From assembly GCA_024231905.1 (NCBI GenBank), contig JAAEQC010000033.1:186001-250000 (forward strand): a stretch of DNA of 64,000 nucleotides, written 5' to 3'. This stretch comes from a bacterium. Its GTDB lineage: Bacteria; Krumholzibacteriota; Krumholzibacteriia; LZORAL124-64-63. A program made the translations under genes and the position numbers. The notes beneath the pieces were generated by a model. That model was not told the DNA's origin, did not search any database, and saw only the letters and a program-made list of their open reading frames with translations. This document shows, piece after piece, positions 44,148-53,843 of the stretch. Numbering within the stretch: position 1 is the first letter of the stretch; every line of letters starts with the position of its first letter.

Positions 44148-45038
44148 ATGACCAATCTGCTGCTCATCCTGCCCTTGCTGGCCGCATTCAGTCCGACGCC
44201 CGTCGAGGTTGCGCCCGGCGAACACCTTGCCGTGCTTGACGTTGGCCCCAAGGAAGCACCCGCCGTGGTGCTGGTGCCCGGCCTTTCCGGCTGCGTGTAC
44301 GGTTATCGCAATCTGCAAGACATCCTGGTGGCGGACGGGTTGCGCACGGTGGCCGTGGCGCCCCTGGGCGTGGGCCTGTCAGGCCGTCCCCGGGAGGCGG
44401 ACTACACCCTCACCGCCCAGGCCGAGCGCCTGGCCCGGGCCCTGGACCAGACCGGCGTGACGAGTTCCGTGGTGGTGGCCCAGGGCGTGTCCGCGGGCAT
44501 GGTCCTGCGCCTGGCCCTGGACCGGCCCGACCTGGTGTCGGGCCTGGTGTCGGTGGAGGGCGGCGCCGCCGAGTCGGCCGCCACTTCTACCGTGCGCGGC
44601 GGTTTGAAGCTGGCCAAGATGGTGGCCAAACTGGGCGGCTCGCGCGTGCTGCGCGACCGGTACGCCGACGATCTGCGCGACGCCTCTGGCGATCCGACCT
44701 GGGTGGACAAGCGCACGGTCCGGCACTACTTCCGCGGCAACAACCGCGACCTCGACGGAACGCTGGAGGTCTTCCTGGCCATGACCGAGCAGGTGGAGCC
44801 GGCGCCGTTGGTGCCGCGGCTGGGAGAACTGGATATTCCGGTGCTACTGCTTCGGGGAGGCGCGGCCCACAAGGGCGGCATCGACCAATCCGAGGTCGAT
44901 GTCCTGGCCGCGGGCCTGGACACGCTGGAGATCCGCGAGGTCCCCGACGCAGGGCATTTCATCTACGAGGAGAACCCGAGCGCCGTGGCGCAAGCCGTGA
45001 GCGACGTCCTCGGCAGGGTCGCGACGATTCAGCGGTAG
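44148..45038 (+). CDS. Alpha/beta hydrolase (possible exported esterase)
   Basis: 296 aa from the ATG at 44148 (GGGAGG upstream). The N-terminus is hydrophobic (TNLLLILPLLAAF) and could be a signal or anchor. The fold is recognisable by VVLVPGLSG, the nucleophile elbow in AQGVSAGMVLRLAL (Gly-Val-Ser-Ala-Gly), a late Asp region and His in DAGHFIYEENP. It belongs to the broad Abhydrolase_1 group; substrate unknown. Its end overlaps the convergent metalloenzyme gene by 10 bases. Confidence 0.82.
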   Translation: MTNLLLILPLLAAFSPTPVEVAPGEHLAVLDVGPKEAPAVVLVPGLSGCVYGYRNLQDILVADGLRTVAVAPLGVGLSGRPREADYTLTAQAERLARALDQTGVTSSVVVAQGVSAGMVLRLALDRPDLVSGLVSVEGGAAESAATSTVRGGLKLAKMVAKLGGSRVLRDRYADDLRDASGDPTWVDKRTVRHYFRGNNRDLDGTLEVFLAMTEQVEPAPLVPRLGELDIPVLLLRGGAAHKGGIDQSEVDVLAAGLDTLEIREVPDAGHFIYEENPSAVAQAVSDVLGRVATIQR

Positions 45039-45916
45039 CGATCCACCAACGCCGGCGTCACCTGGTCCAACCCTGCGACTCCCTCCAGCCACACCCGCGC
45101 CCCCGGCCCCCAGGCCATGAGCGGAATCGGGTTGGTGGTGTGTCGGCGGGTGGACGTGTCCTCCAGGTTGCCGTGATCGGCAGTGAGGACCACCAGCAGA
45201 TCGTCGTCCTTGCCGGCCAGCAGGGACGCCAGCAATCCCTCCAGTCCCCGCAGCACGCCCTGGATCCGCTCGCGATCCGCGCTGTGCCCCGCCTTGTCGG
45301 ACTGGAAGTACTCGTAGAGCACGAAGTCGAACCGGCGGGCGGCCTCGGCAATGACGCGGCCGGCGGTGGCGGGCGCCATGGGCGGCAAGTCGAAGCCCTT
45401 GGCGCGCAGTTCCGCGTGGGTGAAGTCCTGGTAGACGGCCCGTTCGGCGCGAACGTCGTCCAGGGTGAAGAAGGGCAGGTACGCCGCCAGGTTGGCCACG
45501 GTGGTGGCCGAGAACATGAGCTGGCGTTCCCGGGGGAACTCGAAGAAACGCGGGCGGAAGGCATTGAGGAAGCAGGCGGTGTGGCCCAGGTCGGCGATCT
45601 GTTTGAGGACCGAACGCTCCAGGAGGATCTCCCTGAGCCGGTCGTTGGGGAAGCCGGTCAGGTGCTTGCCCAGATCGGCCTGGGCGTTGACGCCGCTCAG
45701 CAACGTGGTTTGGCCCGTGGCGCTCTGGGGAATGCCGTCTACGCCCAGGACCGCGTCGATGGGGCGGACCCAGCCACCGGCGTGGGCCACGGGTGCGCCG
45801 TCCGCAGGCAGGGGCGGCAAGCGCAAGAGTTCGCCGCCGTAGTCGAGGGTGGGATTCTCGGCCGGGTCGTCGCCACCCCAGCCGAATCCGTCCACGAATA
45901 GAAGGATTGTTTTCAT
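45029..45916 (-). CDS. Metalloenzyme-superfamily protein (iPGM-like, PF01676 type)
   Basis: 295 aa from the ATG at 45916. It has the alkaline phosphatase fold of the cofactor-independent phosphoglycerate mutase family: an N-terminal ILLFVDGFGWGG with the first metal-binding Asp, SATGQTTLLSGVNA holding the nucleophile region, QSDKAGHS, and ADHGNLED with metal-binding His and Asp. It is much shorter than iPGM (about 510 residues) and has no phosphotransferase insert domain, so it is not a glycolytic mutase; the substrate is unknown. Confidence 0.78.
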   Translation of the reverse strand: MKTILLFVDGFGWGGDDPAENPTLDYGGELLRLPPLPADGAPVAHAGGWVRPIDAVLGVDGIPQSATGQTTLLSGVNAQADLGKHLTGFPNDRLREILLERSVLKQIADLGHTACFLNAFRPRFFEFPRERQLMFSATTVANLAAYLPFFTLDDVRAERAVYQDFTHAELRAKGFDLPPMAPATAGRVIAEAARRFDFVLYEYFQSDKAGHSADRERIQGVLRGLEGLLASLLAGKDDDLLVVLTADHGNLEDTSTRRHTTNPIPLMAWGPGARVWLEGVAGLDQVTPALVDRYR

Positions 45917-45978
45917 CGTCACATCCGTCGGTTGTCGGGCACGGTTCCAAGCCAGCATCGCTCCGCAGAATCTACTCG

Positions 45979-46218
45979 GTGGGCCGGCAGGACGCGACCG
46001 CCGAGCGCTGGATGTCCCGGGCCAGGTGCGACAAGGCCGCCAGAGGATTCACCGTGTTCGGCGGCCCCAGCGACGACAAGTCCAACACCCTCGTCCGCTT
46101 CGCCACCTTCGCCATGCAGGATCCTCCGGAAGAGGCCCCCAACGCGACAGACAAGAAGACCGGCGAGGCACTCGGGCGCCGGATTGACGAAACCGCCCAG
46201 AAGCTGTCGACAGCGTAG
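45979..46218 (+). pseudogene. Coding-like open frame, probably a gene remnant
   Basis: The frame from about 45961 to the TAG at 46218 shows strong coding character but has no credible start; GTG 45979 and ATG 46012 are the only candidates and lack ribosome sites. The product is about 68-79 residues and ends in TGEALGRRIDETAQKL. It looks like the C-terminal helix of a flavodoxin- or creatininase-like enzyme, but I cannot name the family. It lies in a 365-base gap (45917-46281) between two minus-strand genes, which otherwise holds nothing I can assign. Confidence 0.35.
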
Positions 46219-46281
46219 TCTTCCGGAGCTAGGCCTGGATCGACCGGGACTGTGTTTCCAGCGCCCTGGTTTTCAGGCGGC

Positions 46282-47664
46282 CTAGTTCTCGGGCGCCCCC
46301 GTCACCGTGAACACGGCCGGCACCTCGAACCAGGCGATGCGCGTGTAGAACGGCGGTTCGAATTGCAGGGATGCGTAGACCCGCCACGAATAGCGGTGCG
46401 TACCCGGCGCCAGCTTGGACGCGTCGTCCAGCACATGGAAGGTGTCGGTGGTGGCCACGCTAAAAACAATGCCCCAGTCCGAGCTCAGCTCGACCTCGTA
46501 GCGCTCGGCTCCGGGGACGGAGGTCCACGACAGCATGGTCAGCGGGTATGCCACCTCTGCTCCCCGCGCCGGCGAAACTGGCCTGACGGCCGGCCATACC
46601 CCGACGTCACCCACGTCGAGAGTCTGTCCGGCCACGATCTCGATCATGCCGGGGCCGCCTTCGCGGCACCAGCCGTCGTCGGGCAGCAGCCCCGCCCGCA
46701 AACCGTAGTGGCCGGGCTCCAGATCCAGTTCGAAGGTGCCGTCAGCCCGGGAACGCATGGACCCGCCGGAGACCGCCACCTTGTCCGCGCCGTAGATCGT
46801 GTCTGGCGCGGCCAGGGTCGTGAGGGTCGTCGTCACCATCACGCCCTCCCGGGGCGAGCCTTCGTGGACGATGCGGCCGCGCAGCGTACCGACTTCATTC
46901 GCCGCCAGGCCGCCGGCCGGAATGGGCGCGAGCGCCACGTCCAGCACGAGCACCGAATCGGCGGGCGCAGGCAACAGGCCGCCCTGCAGCCAGGCCTCGT
47001 GGGCGCTCGACGGCCCCGCACCCACGAAGGTACGCGGCCGGTATCCCGGCGCCGCGCAGGAAACCGGCCCCAACCCGATGACCGGGCCGTCGGGATAGAA
47101 CTCCCGCACGGGCCACGTGGGCAGGGAGTAACTGCCGTCGGCGTCGCTCACGGCGACGATCAGGCCCGAGTTGTTGGTCAGATAGCGCACCGAGTTGCCC
47201 ATCTCGCCGTAGCCGATGGGCACGATCCAGGCACCGGCCACGGGGGCGCCGGTATCGGCATCGGTCACTTGACCGGCGATCCGGTAGGTGAGCGGATCGG
47301 TGGCGTCGCTCGACACCATGAGCAGATCGGCGGTCACGGTCTTGCCGCCGCGCACCTGGACTCGCGCCTCGTGGGATTCCACGAGCTTGAAGTGTTCATC
47401 GAGCGCATAAACCAGAAGCGCTCCGGCGGGCAGCTCGGCCAGGGCATACCGTCCGTCGACGCCGGTCTCGGCGACCCCCACGATACCGATCTCGTCTGTG
47501 GCGACTAGGACCGTCGCTCCGACCACGGGCTGGTCGGTGAGCATGTCGGTCACTGCCCCAGCGAGGGCGCCGGTGGTGGCTTCGGGGCTGGTGGTGTCGT
47601 CACTGCAGGCTGCGATCAGCACAGCGAGCGTCAAGGCCGTCGAGATCAGTACTCGGCGTGGCAT
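46282..47664 (-). CDS. Lipoprotein with carboxypeptidase-regulatory-like (CarboxypepD_reg) domains
   Basis: 460 aa from the ATG at 47664 (CAGGAGACG upstream). The N-terminus is a lipoprotein signal with lipobox LIAAC followed by Ser-Asp-Asp. Repeated beta-sandwich units resemble CarboxypepD_reg domains: LAGAVTDMLTDQPVVGATVLV, IAGQVTDADTGAPVAGAWIV and TLRGRIVHEGSPREGVMVTT, each followed by a DGxYxL or DGTFEL turn. A final FN3-like section (YPLTMLSWTSVPGAERYEVELSS) closes the protein. It is probably attached to a membrane facing the periplasm or the surface. Function unknown. Confidence 0.78.
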   Translation of the reverse strand: MPRRVLISTALTLAVLIAACSDDTTSPEATTGALAGAVTDMLTDQPVVGATVLVATDEIGIVGVAETGVDGRYALAELPAGALLVYALDEHFKLVESHEARVQVRGGKTVTADLLMVSSDATDPLTYRIAGQVTDADTGAPVAGAWIVPIGYGEMGNSVRYLTNNSGLIVAVSDADGSYSLPTWPVREFYPDGPVIGLGPVSCAAPGYRPRTFVGAGPSSAHEAWLQGGLLPAPADSVLVLDVALAPIPAGGLAANEVGTLRGRIVHEGSPREGVMVTTTLTTLAAPDTIYGADKVAVSGGSMRSRADGTFELDLEPGHYGLRAGLLPDDGWCREGGPGMIEIVAGQTLDVGDVGVWPAVRPVSPARGAEVAYPLTMLSWTSVPGAERYEVELSSDWGIVFSVATTDTFHVLDDASKLAPGTHRYSWRVYASLQFEPPFYTRIAWFEVPAVFTVTGAPEN

Positions 47665-47813
47665 GGTCGTCTCCTGGTTGTTTCCGAAGAATACGCGACA
47701 GAACCCCACCTGGGGTGGCAGGACAATAGAGATCAACAGTCTATCATTGATTGGCGGGGATTGTCGCACTCCCCGTGCGTCTGCCGGGCTTCCCTATGGA
47801 ACCGATCGATTCG

Positions 47814-50525
47814 TCATTGCAGATCGGAATCGAAATTCTCCACCAGCCACGCGTCCGAGAGGCTCTCCTCCACGAAGAGGACGACGCGATTGCCGTCAGG
47901 GGTGATGTCGGTGACGACGGCGTTGTCCAAGGGGATGGTCAGGTGCTCTTCGGGGTCACCGCCTTGGGCGGGGATGCGCAAGACCCGTTCGCCCTGGAAG
48001 TCCTCGTCGGCATCGAAGTAATAGATCCATTCTCCATCCTCGGACCATCCGATCGGAAACGCGAGCGTCGGGCCGGCCAACCAGTTCTGCGAACCGTCTT
48101 CCAGCGAGATCGACCAGAGACCCATCCCTCCTCGATGATCGTCGAGAATTCGATTCCAGGAAACCGCGACGGTCGAACCGTCTGGGGAATAAACCGGCAG
48201 GAAGATCCAGCCGGTCGTTTCGTCCTCCAGGAGGCGCACCTGCTCCTCCGTTTCCGTATCGAGAAAGGAGAAATTGCGGTTGCCGGGCCGCTGAAAGAGG
48301 ATGCGCTCGCCCGGTGACCAAGTTAGGCCAGTCGATGTAAGGGTTCCCCCGTACACTCGCGGATCGCCACCCGTGGCGCCGGTCGTCCGGACCTTGGTCA
48401 CGCCCTCGGTTTCGGCGATGAAGGCAATGGATCTACCGTCGGGCGACCAAGCCGGCATCATGAACACCTCGTCGACGTCCCACCTGGACGAAGCCTCGGT
48501 TCTGCTCTCTAAAAAAGTGACCTGGCTGGCCCTACCTCCAGAAACCGGAATGGTGTAGACCTGTTCCTCACCTCCGCCACGACGCGCAAAAGCGATCGTG
48601 CGACCATCCGGCGACAGGGCGGGCCACATGTCGGAATGACGGCCACTGGTCAACCGGACCGGCTCGTGAATACCCGTTGGCTGGGTCGTATCTCGTTCCA
48701 CCAGCCACAGGTCATGATCCTCCTTGTGCTCCAGGTAGACCATGCTCCGGCCGGCGTCGGTGACAACGACCCCATACCCGTCGATCCCGGCCTCGACCAG
48801 GGTCGGTTCTCCTTCCGCGAGCCCGGTCTTCGGGTCCAAGCGTTGCTTCATCAGGTCTCCCCGGGACCCGCTCCGCGACAATTGGAAGTAGAAGGCGTCA
48901 CCGGACGGCGAAGCCCAGGCGAGAGAAGTGATAGCCGAGTCCGTTTCCAGCACTCGGTTCTGCTCGCTGCCGTCCGGCAGGACTGTCCAAACGACATACT
49001 TCAAATGAACGAAATCACGGGTCGCCACAAGGATCCTCGGGGCCGGCGACCAATCGACTGCAGCACGCCAGTGCGTACTGTCGGCGATCGTGAATCGGCT
49101 CACCACGGTGTTCGTACCCCGTGCCCAGACTGTGAGCGGAGATACGCCGTCGCGATACGAGCCCACGATCTCGGTTCCGTCGGGAGACCAATCGACGAGG
49201 CCCCAAAAACGCGTCTTGGCGATGTTCCCGCCGAGCCGGGGAACCACGAAGATGCCGTATTCGCCGCCTCTTGTCCCGGCTACCAGGATCTGGGCACCAT
49301 TAGGCGACCACTGCAGGGAATAGTGCTCTTCGATCCCATCCAGAACCCGGACAGTGGTACCCCCGTTGAGGTCTTGAACGTAGACATCTTTGGTCCGGGC
49401 AGTACCCCTCTCGACATAGGCAAGCCACTGGCCATCCGCGGATAGCGCTGCCCTCCGCACCTTGCCGCTGAACGTCACCTGCCGGTAGGACGCTGCCCTC
49501 TCGGTCGCGGGCTCGGAACCCGGCCTCAGTTTCGTCCAGACAGCCACCAGCAGGACCGCGACCAGGAGTGGCGCGAAATACCACCACCGAACCGATGAAG
49601 TCCGGTCGGACCGTCGAACCGCGGACGCGCCTGCGGCTCCTGCCGCAAGGGACCCCGTCTCCAGTTCCCCCGAATCCATCTCCTCCTTGAGACCGGCCAG
49701 TTCGTTGCGGACGTCCTTGGCGCTCTGGTAGCGGAGTTCCGGGTCCTTCTCCAGGCAACGGCCGACGATGCGGCCCAGGTGCCGGGGCAGAGTCGGCTTG
49801 AGTGCGGTCAGGCGCTGCGGCTGGTCCTTGAGGATCGCGCTGAGGGTGGAGATCTGGGTCTCGCCCTGGAAGGGCCGCTCGCCGGTGGCCATTTCGTACA
49901 GGACGACGCCGAGGGAGAAGATGTCGGACCGATGGTCGATCGGTCTGCCCTCAGCCTGCTCCGGCGACATGTAAGCGGCGGTCCCGAGGATGCGTCCTTC
50001 GGCGGTGTGGCTATCCATGGTCATGGTCTTGGCCGGATCGGCCCCTGCAGTCGGAGCCACCAGTTTGGCCAGTCCGAAGTCCAGGACCCAGAGCCATCCC
50101 TTCGAGTCGATCATCACGTTGTCTGGTTTGAGATCGCGATGGGCGACGCCGCCTTCGTGCGCCGCAGCCACCGCCTCCGCGAGGGGAATCCCGAAGGAGA
50201 AGAATTCCTCGACCGGCAGGCCGTCCACCGGAATCAGCGCCGCGAGCGTGTCCCCCTCGACCAATTCCATGGTCAAGAAGTGAACGCTCTGGCCCTCTTC
50301 CACCGAATGGATGGTGACGATATTGGGGTGCTTCAGAGCGGCGACGACCTGCGCTTCCCGCTGGAATCGCTTGCGGCGTTCCGGGTCCGCGGCGACCTCG
50401 TCCGGCAGGATCTTGAGCGCGACTTCGCGGGCCAGGATCGTGTCCCGGGCCCGGTAGACATCTCCCATGCCGCCGGATCCCAGCTTGCCGAGGATCTCGT
50501 AGTGTGCCAGCTTGCGACCGATCAT
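47814..50525 (-). CDS. Ser/Thr protein kinase with extracytoplasmic TolB/PD40-like propeller
   Basis: 903 aa from the ATG at 50525 (AAAGGA upstream). The N-terminal kinase domain (about 8-270) is complete: Gly-rich loop LGSGGMGDVY, Lys38 in VALKIL, catalytic Asp131 in AHRDLKPDN, DFGLAK, and GTAAYMSPEQAEG as activation segment. A membrane helix follows (about 320-340, WWYFAPLLVAVLLVAVW). The outside part (about 360-900) has repeats such as LQWSPNGAQILVA, WPALSPDGRTIAFAR, PAWSPDGRSIAFIA and PVYSPDGSTVAVSW, that is, a PD40/TolB-like propeller. It is a Hanks-type sensor kinase; its ligand is unknown. Confidence 0.92.
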   Translation of the reverse strand: MIGRKLAHYEILGKLGSGGMGDVYRARDTILAREVALKILPDEVAADPERRKRFQREAQVVAALKHPNIVTIHSVEEGQSVHFLTMELVEGDTLAALIPVDGLPVEEFFSFGIPLAEAVAAAHEGGVAHRDLKPDNVMIDSKGWLWVLDFGLAKLVAPTAGADPAKTMTMDSHTAEGRILGTAAYMSPEQAEGRPIDHRSDIFSLGVVLYEMATGERPFQGETQISTLSAILKDQPQRLTALKPTLPRHLGRIVGRCLEKDPELRYQSAKDVRNELAGLKEEMDSGELETGSLAAGAAGASAVRRSDRTSSVRWWYFAPLLVAVLLVAVWTKLRPGSEPATERAASYRQVTFSGKVRRAALSADGQWLAYVERGTARTKDVYVQDLNGGTTVRVLDGIEEHYSLQWSPNGAQILVAGTRGGEYGIFVVPRLGGNIAKTRFWGLVDWSPDGTEIVGSYRDGVSPLTVWARGTNTVVSRFTIADSTHWRAAVDWSPAPRILVATRDFVHLKYVVWTVLPDGSEQNRVLETDSAITSLAWASPSGDAFYFQLSRSGSRGDLMKQRLDPKTGLAEGEPTLVEAGIDGYGVVVTDAGRSMVYLEHKEDHDLWLVERDTTQPTGIHEPVRLTSGRHSDMWPALSPDGRTIAFARRGGGEEQVYTIPVSGGRASQVTFLESRTEASSRWDVDEVFMMPAWSPDGRSIAFIAETEGVTKVRTTGATGGDPRVYGGTLTSTGLTWSPGERILFQRPGNRNFSFLDTETEEQVRLLEDETTGWIFLPVYSPDGSTVAVSWNRILDDHRGGMGLWSISLEDGSQNWLAGPTLAFPIGWSEDGEWIYYFDADEDFQGERVLRIPAQGGDPEEHLTIPLDNAVVTDITPDGNRVVLFVEESLSDAWLVENFDSDLQ

Positions 50526-50778
50526 CGGGGAATCCTTTCGGTTCCCTTCGGCTCGGTAGTCTTTGGTGCATAGCCTTGCGGTCGCAATCATCCTCCGCGC
50601 CGAGGCGACGATGATACCATGATTTCACCTGGGGCTCCACGGGCGTCGGGACAGGGAAATGAAAAGCCATGAACAAACCGATTCCCGAGCGACCCCACCC
50701 TTGGTAATCTTCCTTTCGTGAGTTGATATTCGTCATCCGTATTAACTGATCGACCCCGGGGCGAGAGGACACACTCCC

Positions 50779-51936
50779 ATGATCCGTCACTCTGTTTTGC
50801 GACTCTTTTTGTTCATGGCCGCTATCGCGATGGTTCAGGATTCGGCCGCGCAGGATCCGCCGTCCCGGATCGTGAGCGAGAAATACGACCCGGCCTACCT
50901 TTCGGTGCTCGACCTCGCCGATCTCCTGGGAGCCCAATGGACCGATGGACGCCTGCGCGTTCAATGGCAGGACGGTTCCGCCCACAACACCGTCGATCTG
51001 AGGGCCCATGAGACGGCCAATTTCGTGATCGCGACCGGCTCGCAAGCCAACGTCGACCATATCCTCGGCCTGGCGCGGGAACTCGACCTGCCGCCGCAGC
51101 AGATCGAAATCGAAGCCATGATCATCGAGATGGACAATCAGCGCGCCCACGACCTCGGACTCGACTGGGATCACTTGCTCGAGCGTTCCAGCGCGATCTT
51201 CGACTTGTCCCGGCGAGACGACTACAATTCCTATAGAGAGAGCACCGAGCAGACCACCAACGGATCCACCAACTCATCCTCGCTCTCGCGGGGCCGGGAT
51301 GGTTGGGATGAGAATAAGCGCTGGTCGATCCGATCCGCTCCGACCCTGTCCGAATTCATCGGCATCATCCAGGAGACCGGCAGTGGCAAGGTGCGGTACA
51401 CGCCCAAGGTGCTGACGCTCAACAACCGCAAGGGCACCCTGCTGGACGGCCAGCGGACGACCTTCGTGACCCGTGTCTCGGCAGCTTCGAATACCTACGA
51501 GACTCAGAGCATGGACGCGGGACTCAAGCTCTCGGTCATCCCTTCGCTGGGTCAAGCGGGCTACATGACCCTGCATGTGATCGCCGAGTTGACCCAACTG
51601 GCTCCGGATCTGGACTTCTCCGGCAGTCCGGTCAAGAACGGGCAGATTCTCGAGAACACCATTGTCGTGTCGGATGGCCAACCGGTCGTCCTGGGCGGAT
51701 TTCAGCGGGTCGAGAAGCGGGAAGGGACCAAGCGTATTCCGATCCTCGGCCATATTCTCCCGTTCCTGTTCTCCCGCGAGTACCGGACCGAATCCAGTTT
51801 CGACAGCATCGTCGTGTTGACCGCTCGTGTGGTCGGACTTGATGCGAGGCTGGACGAATCGACCATGGAGATCCTTGCCGACCCTTCGGTCCCGGATCCG
51901 CCGGTCTCCGAGCCTGTCGAACCGTCTCCCCGGTAG
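50779..51936 (+). CDS. Orphan secretin-domain protein
   Basis: 385 aa with a signal peptide (about 1-24). Residues about 85-115 resemble a NolW/N-domain helix-strand unit (VDHILGLARELDLPPQQIEIEAMIIEM). The C-terminal secretin core (about 190-360) has RYTPKVLTLNNRKGTLLDG, MDAGLKLSVIPSL, and VSDGQPVVLGGFQRVEKREGTKRIPILGHILPFLF. It lacks the several N-domains of type II, III or IV pilus secretins, and no other secretion genes lie nearby. A pore for an unknown export path, or a degenerate pilus component, are both possible. Confidence 0.82.
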   Translation: MIRHSVLRLFLFMAAIAMVQDSAAQDPPSRIVSEKYDPAYLSVLDLADLLGAQWTDGRLRVQWQDGSAHNTVDLRAHETANFVIATGSQANVDHILGLARELDLPPQQIEIEAMIIEMDNQRAHDLGLDWDHLLERSSAIFDLSRRDDYNSYRESTEQTTNGSTNSSSLSRGRDGWDENKRWSIRSAPTLSEFIGIIQETGSGKVRYTPKVLTLNNRKGTLLDGQRTTFVTRVSAASNTYETQSMDAGLKLSVIPSLGQAGYMTLHVIAELTQLAPDLDFSGSPVKNGQILENTIVVSDGQPVVLGGFQRVEKREGTKRIPILGHILPFLFSREYRTESSFDSIVVLTARVVGLDARLDESTMEILADPSVPDPPVSEPVEPSPR

Positions 51937-52099
51937 GCCGTGTTCATGGCTGCGCCCGTCGGCTCGGCGTCGGATCCGTGGGTGATCATGGCCCCCGGAC
52001 TCCTGGAGGACGGTAGCATCAATCGACGGGATGCTCCCCTGGAGCCGTTCCGCCAAGACCCAAGAGGTTAAACGCAGTTTCCGGACACCTGGGGGGAAA

Positions 52100-53827
52100 A
52101 TGAACGGATTGCGCCACCTGCTGATCGCAGCCATTTCGGGCATCACCATGGTCGCCCTCGTGTCGTGCGGCGACGACGATCCTACCGCCCCGCCAACACC
52201 GCTTGAGGCTCCCACCTCTCCGCGTTCCTTTCGCGCCAGCTCCTCGTCCCTGACCAAGATCACCCTGACCTGGAAAGACGCGTCGGGCGACGAGGAAGGT
52301 TTCGAGATCGAGGAAAGCGTCGTCAACGATGGCCATTTCAATCCGGGGGCGACGGTACCGGCGAACGGGGAATCGCTGACCTTGAGCGACAGGGCCCCGG
52401 AAACTCTCTACCACTACCGCATCAGGACCTTCAACGATGCCGGCTACTCCCCCTATGCCGGACCCGTTTCCATCGAAACACGCAGTGCCGGCGCACCCCA
52501 GACTCCGGTCGATCTCAAGACCGACTACGTGGGACGGAGCGGCATCGAGTTCTCCTGGCGCGACGCGAGGCGACTGGCCGAGGGATTCCTGGTCGAGCGT
52601 CGGGACGAACCCGGGGGCGATTGGGAAGTCCTGGGTGGCATATCGGACGGAGAAGCGTCCTGCATCGTGGACGGATTGCAACCCGACCATACATATTCGT
52701 TCCGGGTCCGTGCCTACAATGGCAGCGGGCTCTCGGACTACGCTGCGGAGATCATGGTCACGATCCCGGCCTGGCATTCCCCTCTCGAGATCGAGGATTT
52801 CAACTCCATCGGCCACGCCGTCTGCCGCTCCGCCGACGGCGGGTATGTCGTCACCGGCGAGATCCTCGGCGACGACGAACTGTTCGTCGCCGCCACGGAC
52901 GCCGAAGGCACGCAGCAATGGGCGCGCGTGTACGAGGGCCACGGGAAAGGCCGCGGCTACGACATCCTCCCTGTCCCCGGCGGTGGGTACCTGGTCGTCG
53001 GCACGTCGGATGCCGGATCCCAGATCTACAGCCGGGTCGAGATGTGGACCCTGCTCATCGGCGAGTCGGGCGAGCGCCTCTGGGAGTCGTTCACGCCGGG
53101 CGAAGGCGCCGCGGCCTGTCTCGCCCACGACGAGGGTTTCCTCGTCTGCGGAAACGATTCCATCAGCACCGAGAGGGGCATTCGCGTCGAGAAGATCAGC
53201 CCGACCGGCGACATTGTCTGGAGTCGCTCGTTCGGCGATCCCGAGAAATACGAAACCGCTTACGACATCGCGAAGGTTCCGTCGGGCGGCTACATCGTCG
53301 CCGCCGTGAAAGCGTCCTGGTTCGGCAGGTCGTGGGGAGATCTCTGGCTGCTCAGGCTCGATGAGTCCGGGGAGCCACTGTGGAGCCGTACGGTGGCCGG
53401 TCCCGGTGACGATCAGGGCACGAGTATCGTTGTCGACAGTGACGGAGGATTCGTGTTGGCCGGGCATACGGGCGGCAATGCCGGCGAGCTGCTGATCCTC
53501 AAGACGGATGCTGCGGGCGGCGAACTGTGGCGCAGAACGTACCGCAGGGCGAGTTTCAACATGGCCAACGATATCCGTCGGATTCCGGACGGCGGATTCC
53601 TGGTTGCGGGATTCCAGTATGACTTCGACGGCCGTGGAACGGATTTCTGGGTCATCCGGACCGACCCGGACGGGCAGGCTCTGTGGCATCGTGTCTACGG
53701 CGGCGGTAATTGGGACAGTGGAAACGGTCTCCTCCTCCAGGATGACGAGCGCTACGTTGTCGTGGGCGAAACCTCGTCCTATCCACCCTCGGGTCGCAAC
53801 GCCTGGCTTGTAGCGGGCGATTTCTGA
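52100..53827 (+). CDS. Lipoprotein with two FN3 domains and a seven-bladed propeller
   Basis: 575 aa from the ATG at 52100 (GGGGGG upstream). Lipoprotein signal with lipobox LVSC followed by Gly-Asp-Asp. Two fibronectin type III domains lie at about 40-130 and 132-222 (each with a L/I-x-W or F-S-W strand and a Y-x-F/Y-R-V/I-R motif). From about 235 to the end I count seven repeats with G-G-Y/F-x-V-x-G, a central strand, and a final D-x-x-G-x-x-x-W; seven blades would close a beta-propeller. It is probably at the cell envelope. Function unknown. Confidence 0.78.
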   Translation: MNGLRHLLIAAISGITMVALVSCGDDDPTAPPTPLEAPTSPRSFRASSSSLTKITLTWKDASGDEEGFEIEESVVNDGHFNPGATVPANGESLTLSDRAPETLYHYRIRTFNDAGYSPYAGPVSIETRSAGAPQTPVDLKTDYVGRSGIEFSWRDARRLAEGFLVERRDEPGGDWEVLGGISDGEASCIVDGLQPDHTYSFRVRAYNGSGLSDYAAEIMVTIPAWHSPLEIEDFNSIGHAVCRSADGGYVVTGEILGDDELFVAATDAEGTQQWARVYEGHGKGRGYDILPVPGGGYLVVGTSDAGSQIYSRVEMWTLLIGESGERLWESFTPGEGAAACLAHDEGFLVCGNDSISTERGIRVEKISPTGDIVWSRSFGDPEKYETAYDIAKVPSGGYIVAAVKASWFGRSWGDLWLLRLDESGEPLWSRTVAGPGDDQGTSIVVDSDGGFVLAGHTGGNAGELLILKTDAAGGELWRRTYRRASFNMANDIRRIPDGGFLVAGFQYDFDGRGTDFWVIRTDPDGQALWHRVYGGGNWDSGNGLLLQDDERYVVVGETSSYPPSGRNAWLVAGDF

Positions 53828-53843
53828 CTCGCCTTGTCGTCGA

